From positions 62,001-126,000 of the forward strand of contig CANGJJ010000002.1 in assembly GCA_947454485.1 (NCBI GenBank): a stretch of 64,000 bases of DNA, given 5' to 3'. Positions 53,735 through 63,142 of this stretch are shown piece by piece (the stretch's first letter is position 1; each line of letters starts with the position of its first letter). Source of the DNA: Beijerinckiaceae bacterium (GTDB lineage: Bacteria; Pseudomonadota; Alphaproteobacteria; Rhizobiales; Beijerinckiaceae). The translations under genes were made by a program, and so were the position numbers. A model generated the notes under the pieces. That model saw nothing but the letters and a program-made list of their open reading frames with translations, had not been told where the DNA came from and ran no database searches.

Positions 53735-56461
53735 ATGTCTCTCGATAGCTATAAGTGCCGCAAGACACTGAAGGTCGGTACTAAGACTTACCACTATTTC
53801 TCTCTCAAGCAGGCCGAGAAGAACGGCCTCAAGGGCGCATCTCGCCTGCCCTATTCCATGAAGGTCTTGCTTGAGAATCTGCTGCGCTTCGAAGACGGCC
53901 GCTCAGTCACCAAGGCAGACATCAAGGCTTGCGCCGATTGGGTGAAGAACAAGGGCAAGACCGAGAAGGAAATCGCCTTCCGTCCCGCACGCGTTCTCAT
54001 GCAGGACTTCACCGGCGTTCCCGCCGTTGTCGATCTGGCCGCCATGCGCGATGCCGTGACGAAGCTTGGTGGTGATCCCAAGAAGGTCAATCCGCTCGTT
54101 CCCGTCGATCTCGTCATCGACCACTCTGTCATCATCGACGACTTCGGCAATGCGAAGGCCTTCAAGAAGAATGTCGATCTTGAATATTCGCGCAATGGCG
54201 AGCGCTACCAGTTCCTGAAGTGGGGCCAGGATGCGTTCGACAACTTCTCCGTTGTTCCTCCGGGCACCGGCATTTGCCATCAGGTGAATCTGGAATATCT
54301 CGCGCAGACCGTGTGGACGAAGAAGGAAAAGTTCCAGCCCAAGCGCGGTCGCGCCTCGACGGTTGAGATTGCTTATCCCGACACGCTCGTTGGCACTGAC
54401 TCGCACACAACCATGGTGAACGGACTTGCCGTTCTGGGTTGGGGTGTTGGTGGCATCGAGGCAGAAGCTGCAATGCTCGGCCAGCCGCTCTCAATGCTGC
54501 TGCCTGAAGTCATCGGCTTCAAACTCACCGGCAAGCCGCGTGAAGGCGTGACCGCAACTGACGTTGTGCTCACCGTCACGCAGATGCTGCGCAAGAAGGG
54601 CGTCGTCGGCAAGTTCGTCGAATTCTTCGGCCCCGGCGTTGATGGCCTGTCGCTCGCTGACCGCGCCACCATCGGCAATATGGCCCCTGAATATGGCGCG
54701 ACCTGCGGCTACTTCCCCGTCGACAACGAGACCATCGACTTCCTCGAGACATCGAACCGCAAGTCGGCTCGCGTCGCGCTCGTCGAGAAATATGCCAAGG
54801 CGCAGGATATGTTCCGCACCGCGAAGTCCGCTGATCCGGTCTTCACTGACACGCTGGAACTTGATCTGGCATCCGTTGTGCCTTCGATGGCTGGCCCCAA
54901 GCGTCCCGAAGGCCGTCAGGCCCTCGAAGAAGTTGGCACTGTCTTCAACAAGGCGATGGAGAGCGAATATCGCAAGGGCGACGAGCAGCACAAGCGCTTC
55001 CCCGTTCCCGGCCGCAAGCATGATCTGGGTCACGGCGATGTCGTGATTGCCGCGATCACCTCTTGCACCAACACCTCCAACCCCAGCGTTCTGATTGCAG
55101 CGGGCTTGCTCGCACGCAATGCAGTCGCCAAGGGCCTGAAGTCGAAGCCTTGGGTGAAGACCTCGCTCGCGCCCGGCTCGCAGGTGGTGGGTGAATATCT
55201 CGCCAATGCTGGCTTGCAGAAAGATCTCGACAAGCTCGGCTTCAATCTCGTTGGTTACGGCTGCACGACCTGCATCGGTAACTCTGGTCCGCTGCCCGAA
55301 GAAATTTCGCAGTCGATCAACGACAACGGCATCGTCGCTTCGGCTGTCGTCTCGGGCAACCGCAACTTCGAAGGCCGCCTGAACCCTGACGTGCAGGCCA
55401 ACTATCTCGCCTCGCCTCCGCTCGTTGTTGCTTATGCAATCGCTGGCAATATCTATGCGGATCTCTCCAAGGAGCCGCTGGGCACTGGCAAGGATGGCAA
55501 GCCTGTCTTCCTGAAGGATGTGTGGCCGACCAACAAAGAGATCAACGCCTTCATCAAGAAGTTCGTGACCAAGAAAGTCTTCAAGGAGCGCTATGCAGAC
55601 GTCTTCAAGGGCGATGCAAACTGGCGCAAGGTGAAGACACCTTCGAGCATGACCTTCCAGTGGAGCATGAACTCGACCTATGTCGCCAACCCGCCTTACT
55701 TCGATGGCATGACCATGACGCCCAAGCCCGTCGAGGACATTGTCGATGCGCGCATCCTGTCGCTGTTCGGCGACAAGATCACCACCGACCACATCTCGCC
55801 GGCTGGTTCGATCAAGTTCTCGTCGCCTGCAGGCAAGTGGCTGAGCGAGCGTCAGGTGCGTGAAGCTGACTTCAACCAATACGGCACGCGCCGTGGCAAT
55901 CATGAAGTGATGATGCGTGGCACTTTCGCCAATATCCGCATCAAGAATTTCATGAACACGGCGGCTGACGGCAATGTGGCTGAAGGTGGCAACACCGTGC
56001 ATTATCCGACCGGCGAAAAGCTGCCGATCTATGATGCCGCCATGCGCTACAAGGAAGAGAATGTGCCGCTGGTGATCTTCGCCGGCATTGAATATGGCAA
56101 CGGCTCTTCACGCGACTGGGCAGCCAAGGGCACCAGCCTTCTGGGCGTGCGCGCGGTCATCGCACAGAGCTTCGAGCGTATCCATCGTTCGAACCTCGTG
56201 GGCATGGGCGTCTTGCCGCTGACCTTCGAAGAAGGCACGTCCTGGCAGACTCTCGGCCTCAAGGGCGATGAGCAGATCAGCATCAATGGTCTGGGCGCTA
56301 ATCTGAAGCCGCGTCAGAAGATGTCGATGGACATCACTTATGCAGATGGCACGAAGAAGAATGTGCCGCTGCTCTGCCGCATCGCCACGCTCGATGAGCT
56401 CGAATATTTCCGCCACGGCGGCATCATGCAATATGTGCTGCGCCAGCTCGCTGCTGCGTAA
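53735..56461 (+). CDS. acnA: Aconitate hydratase A
   Basis: The 908-residue TCA-cycle enzyme interconverts citrate and isocitrate through a [4Fe-4S] cluster. Cluster cysteines are in TSCTNTSNP and GCTTCIGNSGP. The substrate-site motif GNGSSRDWAAKG is near residue 790. Length and domain order are those of bacterial AcnA/IRP1-type enzymes. Its codon use is more biased to C-ending codons than its neighbours, as expected for a highly expressed gene. A terminator follows. Confidence 0.98.
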   Translation: MSLDSYKCRKTLKVGTKTYHYFSLKQAEKNGLKGASRLPYSMKVLLENLLRFEDGRSVTKADIKACADWVKNKGKTEKEIAFRPARVLMQDFTGVPAVVDLAAMRDAVTKLGGDPKKVNPLVPVDLVIDHSVIIDDFGNAKAFKKNVDLEYSRNGERYQFLKWGQDAFDNFSVVPPGTGICHQVNLEYLAQTVWTKKEKFQPKRGRASTVEIAYPDTLVGTDSHTTMVNGLAVLGWGVGGIEAEAAMLGQPLSMLLPEVIGFKLTGKPREGVTATDVVLTVTQMLRKKGVVGKFVEFFGPGVDGLSLADRATIGNMAPEYGATCGYFPVDNETIDFLETSNRKSARVALVEKYAKAQDMFRTAKSADPVFTDTLELDLASVVPSMAGPKRPEGRQALEEVGTVFNKAMESEYRKGDEQHKRFPVPGRKHDLGHGDVVIAAITSCTNTSNPSVLIAAGLLARNAVAKGLKSKPWVKTSLAPGSQVVGEYLANAGLQKDLDKLGFNLVGYGCTTCIGNSGPLPEEISQSINDNGIVASAVVSGNRNFEGRLNPDVQANYLASPPLVVAYAIAGNIYADLSKEPLGTGKDGKPVFLKDVWPTNKEINAFIKKFVTKKVFKERYADVFKGDANWRKVKTPSSMTFQWSMNSTYVANPPYFDGMTMTPKPVEDIVDARILSLFGDKITTDHISPAGSIKFSSPAGKWLSERQVREADFNQYGTRRGNHEVMMRGTFANIRIKNFMNTAADGNVAEGGNTVHYPTGEKLPIYDAAMRYKEENVPLVIFAGIEYGNGSSRDWAAKGTSLLGVRAVIAQSFERIHRSNLVGMGVLPLTFEEGTSWQTLGLKGDEQISINGLGANLKPRQKMSMDITYADGTKKNVPLLCRIATLDELEYFRHGGIMQYVLRQLAAA

Positions 56462-56485
56462 TCACATAGGCTGACTGACATGAAG

Positions 56486-56519
56486 ACCGCCGGGGTTCGC
56501 GCCCCGGCGGTTTTGTTTT
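56486..56519 (+). terminator. Terminator after acnA
   Basis: ACCGCCGGGG at 56486-56495 pairs with CCCCGGCGGT at 56502-56511 around a six-base loop. TTTTGTTTT follows. Confidence 0.9.
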
Positions 56520-56601
56520 GGGCGCTTGACCCATCGCAAGTCACGCGACAAGCTCGCCTCCGTTCTGACCATTTCAAAAATAATTTTTGACGAGGCCATT
56601 T

Positions 56602-57060
56602 ATGACTCACACTTTGAGTTCTGATTACATCATGACCGTGCGCGCCAATCTTCTCGTGCGCCCCATCACCCCGACCCTCCTCGTGGTTGAAATCACATCA
56701 GGTGAGGTGAGCGGCCCCAAGATCAAAGGGCGGCTGATTGCACCCTCGGGTGACTGGCTGCGCATTCTGCCAAGCGGCGTTGGTGAATTGGATGTGCGCG
56801 CCTTGATTGAGACTGATGATGGCGCGCTCATCTACAGCTCCTACAAAGGCGTGCTCAAACAGACGCTCGACGTGCAAGAGCGTTTGAATGCGGGCGAGAT
56901 TTTGAAAGGCGATGATTTCTATCTCGTCGGTGCGCCGCGCTATGAGACCGCCGCCCCCGCCTATGGCTGGATGAATGAGATTCAGGCCATCGGCAAAATG
57001 GTCGAATTCCAGCGCGGTGGGGATGCGCATTTCACCTATGACGTCTTCGCCATTCGCTAG
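56602..57060 (+). CDS. DUF3237 family protein
   Basis: The 152-residue protein starts at ATG 56602, seven bases after GAGG; a TTG at 56587 is in frame. It matches the DUF3237 (UPF0311) pattern: GEVSGPKIKGRLIAPSGDWL, DVRALIETDDGALIYSSYKGV and an end FQRGGDAHFTYDVFAIR. The fold is a small beta-barrel; the function is unknown. It follows the acnA terminator and precedes leuB by about 160 bases. Confidence 0.88.
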   Translation: MTHTLSSDYIMTVRANLLVRPITPTLLVVEITSGEVSGPKIKGRLIAPSGDWLRILPSGVGELDVRALIETDDGALIYSSYKGVLKQTLDVQERLNAGEILKGDDFYLVGAPRYETAAPAYGWMNEIQAIGKMVEFQRGGDAHFTYDVFAIR

Positions 57061-57097
57061 GACGCCAAAGTCCCGAGCGCGGTCAAATACCTGCCAG

Positions 57098-57122
57098 CAG
57101 CTCCTCCGCCAAGGAGGAGCTG
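57098..57122. repeat. Hairpin in the leuB leader
   Basis: CAGCTCCTCC at 57098-57107 and GGAGGAGCTG at 57113-57122 form a perfect ten-base-pair stem with loop GCCAA. There is no T run. It lies 100 bases before leuB, so it may end the upstream message or regulate leuB. Confidence 0.5.
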
Positions 57123-57221
57123 ACCGGAGGGCACCGAGCCGTCTGCCCGCGCGCCTTGCCAATCGCCTCCGCCCCCGTTAGCACTCGCGCCAACTTTCAC
57201 CACTCAAGCGGATAGCGAGCC

Positions 57222-58334
57222 ATGGCGACCCACAATATCCTCCTTTTGCCCGGCGACGGGATTGGCCCCGAAGTCATGACCGAAGTCGAGAAGGTTGCGG
57301 CCTTCATGGGCGAGGCTGGGCTTGCCAGCTTCAATTTCGAGCGCGGCCTTGTGGGCGGCGCGGCCTATGATGCCCATGGCCAGTCGATCAGCGAAGAGCA
57401 TATGGCCTTGGCCATGGCGGCTGACGCTGTTTTGTTCGGCGCGGTGGGCGGCCCCAAATGGGATCCCGTTCCCTATGATGTGCGCCCCGAGGCGGGCCTT
57501 CTGCGCCTGCGCAAGGATCTGGCCCTCTTCGCCAATCTGCGTCCTGCCATCTGCTATCCCGCTCTGGCTGACGCCTCCTCGCTGAAGCGCGAGATCGTTG
57601 AAGATCTCGACATCATGATCGTGCGCGAATTGACCGGCGGCGTTTATTTCGGTGAGCCCAAGCAGATCATTGATCTGGGCAATGGCCAGAAGCGCGGCAT
57701 TGATACGCAGGTCTATGACACTTACGAGATCGAGCGCATCGGCCGTGTGGCTTTTGAACTTGCCCGCAAGCGCAAGAACAAAGTGACCTCCTCCGAGAAG
57801 CGCAATGTGATGAAGTCGGGCGTCTTGTGGCACGAAGTCATGAGCGCGCTGGGCAAGCGCGAATTCCCCGATGTGCAGCTCGAACATCAGCTCGCCGATT
57901 CGCTGGGCATGCAGCTCGTGCGTTGGCCCAAGCAGTTCGACGTCATCGTCACCGACAATCTCTTCGGCGATATGCTCTCGGATGTGGCGGCCATGCTCAC
58001 CGGCTCGCTGGGCATGCTGCCCTCCGCCTCGCTGGGCGAGACCAACCCCAAGACCGGCCAGCGCAAGGCGCTCTATGAGCCCGTCCATGGGTCAGCGCCG
58101 GATATCGCTGGCAAGGGCCTCGCCAATCCGATCGCCATGATCGGCTCTTTTGGCATGGCGCTGCGTTATTCGTTCAATCTGGGCGATGCGGCCGATATGA
58201 TCGAAAAGGCCATTTCAAACGTGCTGGCCGCTGGCCTGCGCACCGCCGACATTCAGGGCACTGCGCCCAGCCATGTCTCGACCACCGATATGGGCAATGC
58301 GATTGTCGCCGAGCTGAAGAAGCTGGTCGGCTAA
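57222..58334 (+). CDS. leuB: 3-isopropylmalate dehydrogenase
   Basis: This 370-residue enzyme oxidatively decarboxylates 3-isopropylmalate in leucine synthesis. It has [11 protein letters not shown] at 8-18, [14 protein letters not shown], the substrate-binding [20 protein letters not shown] and the metal-site [15 protein letters not shown]. The end has [26 protein letters not shown]. These separate it from isocitrate dehydrogenase. A strong terminator follows. Confidence 0.98.
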   Translation: MATHNILLLPGDGIGPEVMTEVEKVAAFMGEAGLASFNFERGLVGGAAYDAHGQSISEEHMALAMAADAVLFGAVGGPKWDPVPYDVRPEAGLLRLRKDLALFANLRPAICYPALADASSLKREIVEDLDIMIVRELTGGVYFGEPKQIIDLGNGQKRGIDTQVYDTYEIERIGRVAFELARKRKNKVTSSEKRNVMKSGVLWHEVMSALGKREFPDVQLEHQLADSLGMQLVRWPKQFDVIVTDNLFGDMLSDVAAMLTGSLGMLPSASLGETNPKTGQRKALYEPVHGSAPDIAGKGLANPIAMIGSFGMALRYSFNLGDAADMIEKAISNVLAAGLRTADIQGTAPSHVSTTDMGNAIVAELKKLVG

Positions 58335-58351
58335 GCAGCCTGCCGCCAAAC

Positions 58352-58388
58352 AAAAAGGCCCGCAGCATCAAAGCTGCGGGCCTTTTTT
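58352..58388. terminator. Bidirectional terminator after leuB
   Basis: AAAAGGCCCGCAGC (58353-58366) pairs with GCTGCGGGCCTTTT (58373-58386) around ATCAAA, with A and T runs on either side. It serves leuB and the converging small gene. Confidence 0.92.
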
Positions 58389-58404
58389 GTGTCTTGCGAC
58401 GAGA

Positions 58405-58665
58405 TCAGTTGCGGAAGAACAGCGTGTCCGTGCGCAGGCCCTGAACGGTCGCATCATAAGCGTTCGGGCGGCTGGTCGAATCGGTCACATAACGATTCTC
58501 ACGACCCACAGGCACGACATTGCCGGGCACCGCATAGGTCTGGCGCTTCACCGTCACGGTGCGAGGCGCGGGCTTGCGAGCCTGCGCAGCAGCCAGATCG
58601 GCAAATGCGAAACTGCCAACAGCAAGAGTGGCAGCAAGAAGAAGAGCGGAACGGGCGAAGCTCAT
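58405..58665 (-). CDS. Small secreted protein
   Basis: The 86-residue product starts at ATG 58665 with GGGGATC upstream. The longer upstream frame is not coding. Signal peptide MSFARSALLLAATLAVGSFAFA is followed by an Arg/Lys/Pro-rich mature part: ARKPAPRTVTVKRQTYAVPGNV and GRENRYVTDSTSRPNAYDATVQGL. The family is not recognised. It is likely periplasmic and basic in its first half. Confidence 0.72.
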   Translation of the reverse strand: MSFARSALLLAATLAVGSFAFADLAAAQARKPAPRTVTVKRQTYAVPGNVVPVGRENRYVTDSTSRPNAYDATVQGLRTDTLFFRN

Positions 58666-58717
58666 TGTTGATCCCCAAAGTCTGTGGCTGATTGATACTT
58701 GAGAAATCGGCTTTCGC

Positions 58718-59503
58718 CTAGCGGCTGATAGGAGGAATTCGCGGGCTCGGCTCCCCGTTGCGCCATTGTGCCTGCCGCGACACACAGGCCCCCGTGCGCA
58801 AGGGCTGGGCGCGCGCAAACAAAGCTGCCAGCGGCGCATCCGCCCGCGTCTGATCAAGCTCAAGCCGCTCGAAGAGGCAGGCCGCGCTCTCACGCAGACC
58901 CTCAGGCAGGCAGACAAAAGCTGTCACCCTCACATCGGGCTCCTGCATCCGCAGCCGCAGACCCGTGCAAGGCCGCTCGCGCTCACCTTGGGACAGGCTG
59001 AGTTCGGCCATCTCGGCCGGACCAAAGCGCGTTTGCAGGGGCTGCGGCAGGCCGCTGCGCGTCACTGCCACCCCGCCCAGAGCCGCCATTCGGGCAAGAT
59101 CGAGATAAAAACTGCCGACCGGGCCCTCATTCGGCCCCGCACGATGCAAAACGAGCCGCCCATAGCTGCGCGCGCCCAGACCCTCACCCAGAACCAGCAC
59201 ATCCTGACGCGCCCCATCCAGACGCTGGCGGGCCAGACCCTGCGCCGTGCCGATCTCGGGCAGACTGAGGCGATACAGGCTCGGGCCTGCATCGGCCCAG
59301 AGGGGTTCTGCCGGGCTTTTGGCGGGCGCTGGGAGGGGGTCGCCCTCAAACAGGGCTATGGCCCCAAGTAACACAAACATGGCCATAGAGGCCCCGCAAA
59401 AGGCCTTCAGAAAGAGGCTGCGCCGGGAGCCCACACGTCGCGCAGGGCCGAGCGGCAGGGCTGGCGCGACAGCACGCGGGCCATGTTCAAAGACAGTACT
59501 CAT
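58718..59503 (-). CDS. Membrane-anchored hypothetical protein
   Basis: The 261-residue protein starts at ATG 59503 after GGGGG. A basic head of about 25 residues precedes one membrane segment (FLKAFCGASMAMFVLLGAIALF), so the rest should be periplasmic. Three cysteines lie in the C-terminal half (RPCTGL, FVCLPE, SACLFE), and one more is near the end. No catalytic motif is seen. It is divergent from asd and upstream of the small secreted protein. Confidence 0.7.
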   Translation of the reverse strand: MSTVFEHGPRAVAPALPLGPARRVGSRRSLFLKAFCGASMAMFVLLGAIALFEGDPLPAPAKSPAEPLWADAGPSLYRLSLPEIGTAQGLARQRLDGARQDVLVLGEGLGARSYGRLVLHRAGPNEGPVGSFYLDLARMAALGGVAVTRSGLPQPLQTRFGPAEMAELSLSQGERERPCTGLRLRMQEPDVRVTAFVCLPEGLRESAACLFERLELDQTRADAPLAALFARAQPLRTGACVSRQAQWRNGEPSPRIPPISR

Positions 59504-59683
59504 GCCCCCATCCTGCCTGAAGACGGCGACCAAGTGGGGGACTGCCTCGATTCGCACTTAAAGAAGGATGAAAAGCCAGAGCTGGCTGTTTTGTGCTCGC
59601 AGGAGCGGCTTGGCCTTGCGCGGCGATTGACAATCAGGCCTGCGCGGTGTTCCACACAGCATCTTTCCGAAAGGGTTTCGACG

Positions 59684-60712
59684 ATGGGTTACAAGGTCGC
59701 CGTAGTTGGCGCCACGGGTAACGTGGGCCGCGAGATGCTCAATATTCTGGCTGAACGGCAGTTCCCTGCCGACGAGGTCGTGGCGCTGGCCTCCAGCCGC
59801 TCCATCGGCACGGAAGTCTCTTATGGCGACAAAATCCTGAAATGCCGCCATCTCGATACTTATGACTTCAGCGACACCGACATCTGCCTGATGTCGGCTG
59901 GCGGCACCCCCGCCAAGGAATGGGCGCCGCGCATCGGCGCACAAAAGTGCCTCGTGATCGATAACTCCTCCGCATGGCGTTACGATTCCGATGTGCCGCT
60001 CGTTGTGCCCGAAGTGAATGCCGCTGCGCTCGATGGCTTCAAGAAGAAATATATCATCGCCAATCCGAACTGCTCGACCGCGCAGCTCGTCGTGGCGCTG
60101 AAGCCTCTGCATGATGCCGCCAAGATCACCCGCGTGGTTGTCTCGACCTATCAGTCGGTGTCGGGCGCTGGCAAAGATGCGATGGACGAACTCGATCGCC
60201 AAACCAAGGCGCTCTATTCACTGGGCGATGTCCAGATGAACAAATTCCCCAAGCGCATCGCTTTCAATCTCATTCCGCAGATCGACGTCTTCATGGAAGA
60301 CGGCTTTACCAAGGAAGAGTGGAAGATGATGGTCGAGACCAAGAAGATTCTCGACCCCAAGATCAAGCTCACTGCAACCTGCGTGCGCGTGCCGGTCTTC
60401 ATCTCGCATTCTGAATCGGTGAATGTGGAATTCGAAAAGCCCATCACCGCCGATGAGGCACGCGACATTCTGCGCGCGGCTCCCGGCGTGCTCGTCATCG
60501 ACAAGCGCGAGCCTGGTGGCTACATCACACCGCATGAAGCAGCGGGCGAAGATGCCACTTATGTCTCGCGCATTCGCGAGGATGCGACAGTGGAAAATGG
60601 CATCGCCTTCTGGTGCGTCTCGGACAATCTGCGCAAGGGTGCAGCCCTGAACGCAATCCAGATCGCCGAGACCATGATCAAGCGCAAGCTGATTACGCCG
60701 AAGAAGGGCTGA
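59684..60712 (+). CDS. asd: Aspartate-semialdehyde dehydrogenase
   Basis: The 342-residue enzyme makes aspartate semialdehyde for lysine, diaminopimelate, threonine and methionine. It has the NADP-binding VVGATGNVGREM (about 7-18) and the catalytic Cys130 in NPNCSTAQ. Later it has the substrate site TCVRVPVFISHSE. The frame extends upstream to 59483, but AAGGG before 59684 and the family start support this ATG. A terminator follows. Confidence 0.98.
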   Translation: MGYKVAVVGATGNVGREMLNILAERQFPADEVVALASSRSIGTEVSYGDKILKCRHLDTYDFSDTDICLMSAGGTPAKEWAPRIGAQKCLVIDNSSAWRYDSDVPLVVPEVNAAALDGFKKKYIIANPNCSTAQLVVALKPLHDAAKITRVVVSTYQSVSGAGKDAMDELDRQTKALYSLGDVQMNKFPKRIAFNLIPQIDVFMEDGFTKEEWKMMVETKKILDPKIKLTATCVRVPVFISHSESVNVEFEKPITADEARDILRAAPGVLVIDKREPGGYITPHEAAGEDATYVSRIREDATVENGIAFWCVSDNLRKGAALNAIQIAETMIKRKLITPKKG

Positions 60713-60737
60713 GCCTTTTCATAGTCTGAATGAAGAC

Positions 60738-60769
60738 AGCCAGCGGGCTCTCACCCGCTGGCTTTTTTA
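60738..60769 (+). terminator. Terminator after asd
   Basis: AGCCAGCGGG at 60738-60747 pairs with CCCGCTGGCT at 60754-60763. TTTTTT follows. It ends just at the stop of the converging hydrolase. Confidence 0.92.
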
Positions 60770-61879
60770 TTACTTCACCTTGCGCAGCCAGCCTTCAAAC
60801 ACGGCCGCGACCGCAAGATTGTTTTTCTCGATCATCATCATATGGCCATTGCCGCGCAGACCCTTGTCAGCCAAGCGCCAAAACTCCACCGGCACGCCAG
60901 CCTGTTTCATATATTTCGCTGTGCAGTGGTCATAAGGCGCGTGATAGGAGCTTTCCGACACAGCGATGAGCACCGGGATCTTAGCAAAGCTCACGAGCTT
61001 GCGCGCGGGCTCGGCCTGCAAAGTGCAAGTGATGAGGCCTTCACCATCGGCCTTGTCCTGACGCTGCGTTTTGATCTGCGCAGCCTCTGTCACAGGTGGA
61101 TCATAAACCAGCGGCAAATCAGTAATGCCAAAGCCGCGCGCTTTGGGCTCATTGGGCGCAACATTGTGGAAGGGCGGGCCTGACGGCTCAATGGCGAGAA
61201 TGGCCTTCACCAAATTGGGACGCGCTTCTGCCATCACCCAGCCCAGCAAACCTGACTGCGAATGGGTGAGCACAATGGCAGGCCCGATCTTGTCGAGCAA
61301 TGCAGCGCCCGCCTTTTGCGTGAGTGTCTGCGTCTCCACATCGCTCGACAGCGATTCAACCTGGCTCGCATAGAAAGCATCAAAAGCCGGATCGCCCTTG
61401 CGACCAGAGCCCGGCCATTGCGTATGCAATTTCGCCTGCGGCCAATCACCAAGTTCTTTCGCAGCGGTGAACAATTTCTCGAGCTGCTGCACCGTATACA
61501 TGCGCAAGCCGCCATTGTGGTCAGGATGCCAGGCCGAGCGTCCGCGCGCCGGCTGATCGACCATGTAAACGACATAGCCTTGCTCGACGAAATAGTCGGC
61601 CCAGCCTTTGCGACCATCGGGCGTGGAGAGCCAATTGGTGGCCGTCTGCGCAGCACCATGAATGAGCACGAGCGGATAGCGGCGCTTCACAACAAGCGGC
61701 GTCAAGCGCTCGACATACATTTGCCCGCGCATCACCTCTTTGCCAGCCTCACCCACATAGGTGCCGCCAACATAGAAGAAGTCGCGCTGATATTGGCTCG
61801 CGGGCTTGGCCTGCTGGGCCACCACCGGCGTGATGGCCAAAAAGGCGGCGGCAATGACCGCTGCGATTGTCTTGTTCAT
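60770..61879 (-). CDS. Exported alpha/beta hydrolase
   Basis: The 369-residue protein has signal peptide MNKTIAAVIAAAFLAITPVVAQ. The alpha/beta-hydrolase features are LVLIHGAAQTATNW (oxyanion region, about 95-108), DQPARGRSAW, and ALVLTHSQSGLLGW, where the nucleophile Ser lies in HSQSG. A late GNGHMMMIEKN supplies the expected catalytic His. It is a secreted esterase or lipase-like enzyme; the substrate is unknown. Confidence 0.88.
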   Translation of the reverse strand: MNKTIAAVIAAAFLAITPVVAQQAKPASQYQRDFFYVGGTYVGEAGKEVMRGQMYVERLTPLVVKRRYPLVLIHGAAQTATNWLSTPDGRKGWADYFVEQGYVVYMVDQPARGRSAWHPDHNGGLRMYTVQQLEKLFTAAKELGDWPQAKLHTQWPGSGRKGDPAFDAFYASQVESLSSDVETQTLTQKAGAALLDKIGPAIVLTHSQSGLLGWVMAEARPNLVKAILAIEPSGPPFHNVAPNEPKARGFGITDLPLVYDPPVTEAAQIKTQRQDKADGEGLITCTLQAEPARKLVSFAKIPVLIAVSESSYHAPYDHCTAKYMKQAGVPVEFWRLADKGLRGNGHMMMIEKNNLAVAAVFEGWLRKVK

Positions 61880-61979
61880 GATCCCCCCAGTGTCATGCGA
61901 GCGCTCAGTCTATGCTGAGCCAGATGATTTGACATCATGCTGATCCCGCGTAGTTTTGCCACCAAAGGGAGGACGACAC

Positions 61980-63008
61980 ATGATGTTCATCGCACGTTTG
62001 TGCATGCCGCTGCTGGCATTGGGTTTTCTGACAGCGCCCGTGAGCGCGCAGACGCCTGCCAAGCCATGGATCCAGCCTGAATTGCTGGCCGCTGCCAAAG
62101 CCGAAGGTCAGGTGACGATCTATTCCTCCACCAATGAGCAGGAGGCCCTGCCGCTGTGGAAGATTTTCGAAGAGGCCACTGGCATCAAGGTCAATTATGT
62201 GCGCGCTGCTGACGCGCAACTGATGGGTCGCATCGCGATTGAGTCGCGCACCAATCAACAGGCTTGGGACATGATCAATACGCCCACCGCCAATCAGCTC
62301 CCCGATCAGGTGATGCTGGCCTTTGATCCGCCTGAAGCCAAGAATGTCATGCCTGCTGCGCGCGATCCCAATCGCAAATGGTATGGCGTTTATGCCAATT
62401 ACAATTCGCCCGCCTACAATACGAAATTGGTGAAGGCCGAAGATCTGCCCAAGACCTATGAGGAGTTCCTCACCAAGAAGGAATGGGTCGGCCGCGTCGC
62501 GATTGAGGGCACCGACAATGAATGGATGAATGCGATCTTCGCCCATTACGGCCAGCAAAAGGGTCGTAAATTGCTCGAAGATCTCGCCTCGACCTTGAAG
62601 ATCACCGTGCTTGATGGCCATCTGGCCGCAGCGCGCGCTGTGGCGGCGGGCGAATATGCTGTGGCGCTGAACAACTACACAATGCTGACCATCAATCAGA
62701 TGCTCTCGGGCGCACCCACCGATTTCTGGGTGATGGATCCGGTCGCGGTCTTCTTCGGTCAGGTCGCCATCAATCCCAAGGCGCCCCATCCCAATGCGGC
62801 AAAATTGGCGGCCAATTTCATGTTGAGCCATGAGGCCCAGACCTTCGCCGCCAAAACCGGCCGCATTCCCACCCGTGCCGATGTGACGCCCAATCCGGCC
62901 AATGTCGTCAGCCGACTGCAGTCAGCCAAAGTGCTGCCCTATGCGCTGTCGGGCGATCAGATCAAAGCCTCCCAGCGCACCTTTGACGAGATCTTCAAGA
63001 AGCGCTGA
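61980..63008 (+). CDS. ABC-type extracellular solute-binding protein (iron(III)/Fbp-like)
   Basis: The 342-residue protein starts at ATG 61980 with GGGAGG six bases upstream. Signal peptide MPLLALGFLTAPVSAQ is followed by VTIYSSTNEQEALPLWKIFEEATGIKVNYVRAAD, typical of the family 1 binding proteins that include Fbp-type ferric-iron, spermidine and related transporters. The end has the family pattern HPNAAKLAANFMLSHEAQ. No permease or ATPase for it is adjacent. It is an orphan in this window, and the ligand is unknown. Confidence 0.88.
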   Translation: MMFIARLCMPLLALGFLTAPVSAQTPAKPWIQPELLAAAKAEGQVTIYSSTNEQEALPLWKIFEEATGIKVNYVRAADAQLMGRIAIESRTNQQAWDMINTPTANQLPDQVMLAFDPPEAKNVMPAARDPNRKWYGVYANYNSPAYNTKLVKAEDLPKTYEEFLTKKEWVGRVAIEGTDNEWMNAIFAHYGQQKGRKLLEDLASTLKITVLDGHLAAARAVAAGEYAVALNNYTMLTINQMLSGAPTDFWVMDPVAVFFGQVAINPKAPHPNAAKLAANFMLSHEAQTFAAKTGRIPTRADVTPNPANVVSRLQSAKVLPYALSGDQIKASQRTFDEIFKKR

Positions 63009-63015
63009 ACCCAAA

Positions 63016-63039
63016 AGCGGCGGTCCTCGGGCCGCCGCT
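63016..63039 (+). terminator. Hairpin after the solute-binding gene
   Basis: AGCGGCGG at 63016-63023 pairs with CCGCCGCT at 63032-63039. Only a weak T-rich stretch (CTCATTTC) follows. It may act as a terminator. Confidence 0.6.
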
Positions 63040-63142
63040 CTCATTTCGTCGGATGAATTTGAGCCTAGACGAAGCTTTTTGCTTGGCAGTTATGCATTCG
63101 CGAAACTAATACTGAAGCGAACTCTTGTTCCGGATTCGCAGA

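Noticed and set aside
54491-56002. Open frame of 503 codons on the - strand inside acnA
   Set aside because: It is a shadow of acnA codon use. The predicted protein has no recognisable domain.
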